14,063 nt of DNA from Kiloniellales bacterium (GTDB lineage: Bacteria; Pseudomonadota; Alphaproteobacteria; Kiloniellales; JAKSDN01), in NCBI GenBank assembly GCA_022360075.1, contig JAKSDN010000141.1, positions 1-14,063 on the forward strand, read 5' to 3'. The translations under genes were made by a program, and so were the position numbers. Below, one piece after another: positions 13,910-14,063 of the stretch. Position 1 is the first letter of the stretch. Every line of letters begins with the position of its first letter. Below the pieces are notes generated by a model. The model saw only the letters and a program-made list of their open reading frames with translations, was not told the DNA's origin and searched no databases.

Positions 13910-13990
13910 CAAGACATCGATGGACCTGGCGGCGAGGGCCTAGGGCGTTCCCAAGTTAGGTGGCATCGCCGCGCGTTGTGGTAGTGTTCG

Positions 13991-14005
13991 AGGTCGACAC
14001 GACCT
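13991..14005. promoter_or_regulatory. Inverted repeat upstream of the right-edge promoter
   Basis: AGGTCG (13991-13996), ACA, CGACCT (14000-14005). The centre lies about 33 bases before the TATAAT box, in the region where regulators often bind. It may be an operator for the gene beyond the window. Confidence 0.35.
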
Positions 14006-14030
14006 GCCCCCTTGTGTTTTAGCGCCTGTC

Positions 14031-14036
14031 TATAAT
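14031..14036 (+). promoter_or_regulatory. Perfect TATAAT -10 box near the window edge
   Basis: TATAAT at 14031-14036 in GC-rich DNA, with no good -35 at 16-18 bases upstream (CTTGTG at 14011-14016 is too close). The predicted transcript start is about 14042-14044. An ATG at 14046 opens a frame reading M-S-G-S-D-G to the edge. If used, its mRNA would be nearly leaderless. Too little is visible to call a gene. Confidence 0.45.
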
Positions 14037-14063
14037 CTGGGTGCGATGAGCGGAAGTGACGGC

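Overview
The window is GC-rich chromosomal housekeeping DNA from an alphaproteobacterium, most likely Rhodospirillales or a close relative. The reasons are the Azospirillum-like GltD sequence as I remember it, the compact RNase D without an HRDC domain, an NDUFA9-type epimerase, and the lptC-lptA-lptB-rpoN-hpf-ptsN block preceded by kdsD. I see no transposase, integrase, phage gene, CRISPR array, rRNA or tRNA. Identifications rest on reading motifs and remembered family members, not on database searches.

Left part (1-4214, minus strand): a glutamate synthase cluster transcribed leftward as gltD, then a small exported DUF2059 protein gene, then gltB, which is cut by the window edge at codon 703. 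The DUF2059 gene is bracketed by a short direct repeat that includes the last codons and stop of gltD, which suggests it was inserted between the two GOGAT subunit genes. A 462-base divergent gap (4215-4676) separates gltD from uppP and holds two neighbouring perfect inverted repeats.

Middle (4677-7378): uppP (undecaprenyl-diphosphatase, plus strand) converges on an NDUFA9-like NAD(P)-binding epimerase gene (minus strand) with only 7 bases between the stops. The epimerase gene diverges from a compact RNase D gene.

Right part (7560-13889, plus strand): kdsD, lptC, lptA, lptB, rpoN, hpf, ptsN. The first genes make Kdo precursor and the periplasmic and ATPase parts of the LPS transporter. rpoN, hpf and ptsN are the usual nitrogen and stationary-phase regulators attached to this operon. 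kdsD to rpoN are tightly packed. hpf has its own strong sigma-70-type promoter, a foldable leader and a 7-codon mini-ORF whose stop overlaps the hpf start. A long imperfect hairpin sits between rpoN and hpf, and a hairpin plus T8 terminator closes ptsN. The last 150 bases hold a perfect TATAAT box just before an ATG at the window edge.

I did not find a convincing undescribed system among the genes. The points worth a second look are the repeat-flanked DUF2059 insertion, the paired operators upstream of gltD/uppP, an element shared by two intergenic regions, and the rpoN-hpf RNA structures.
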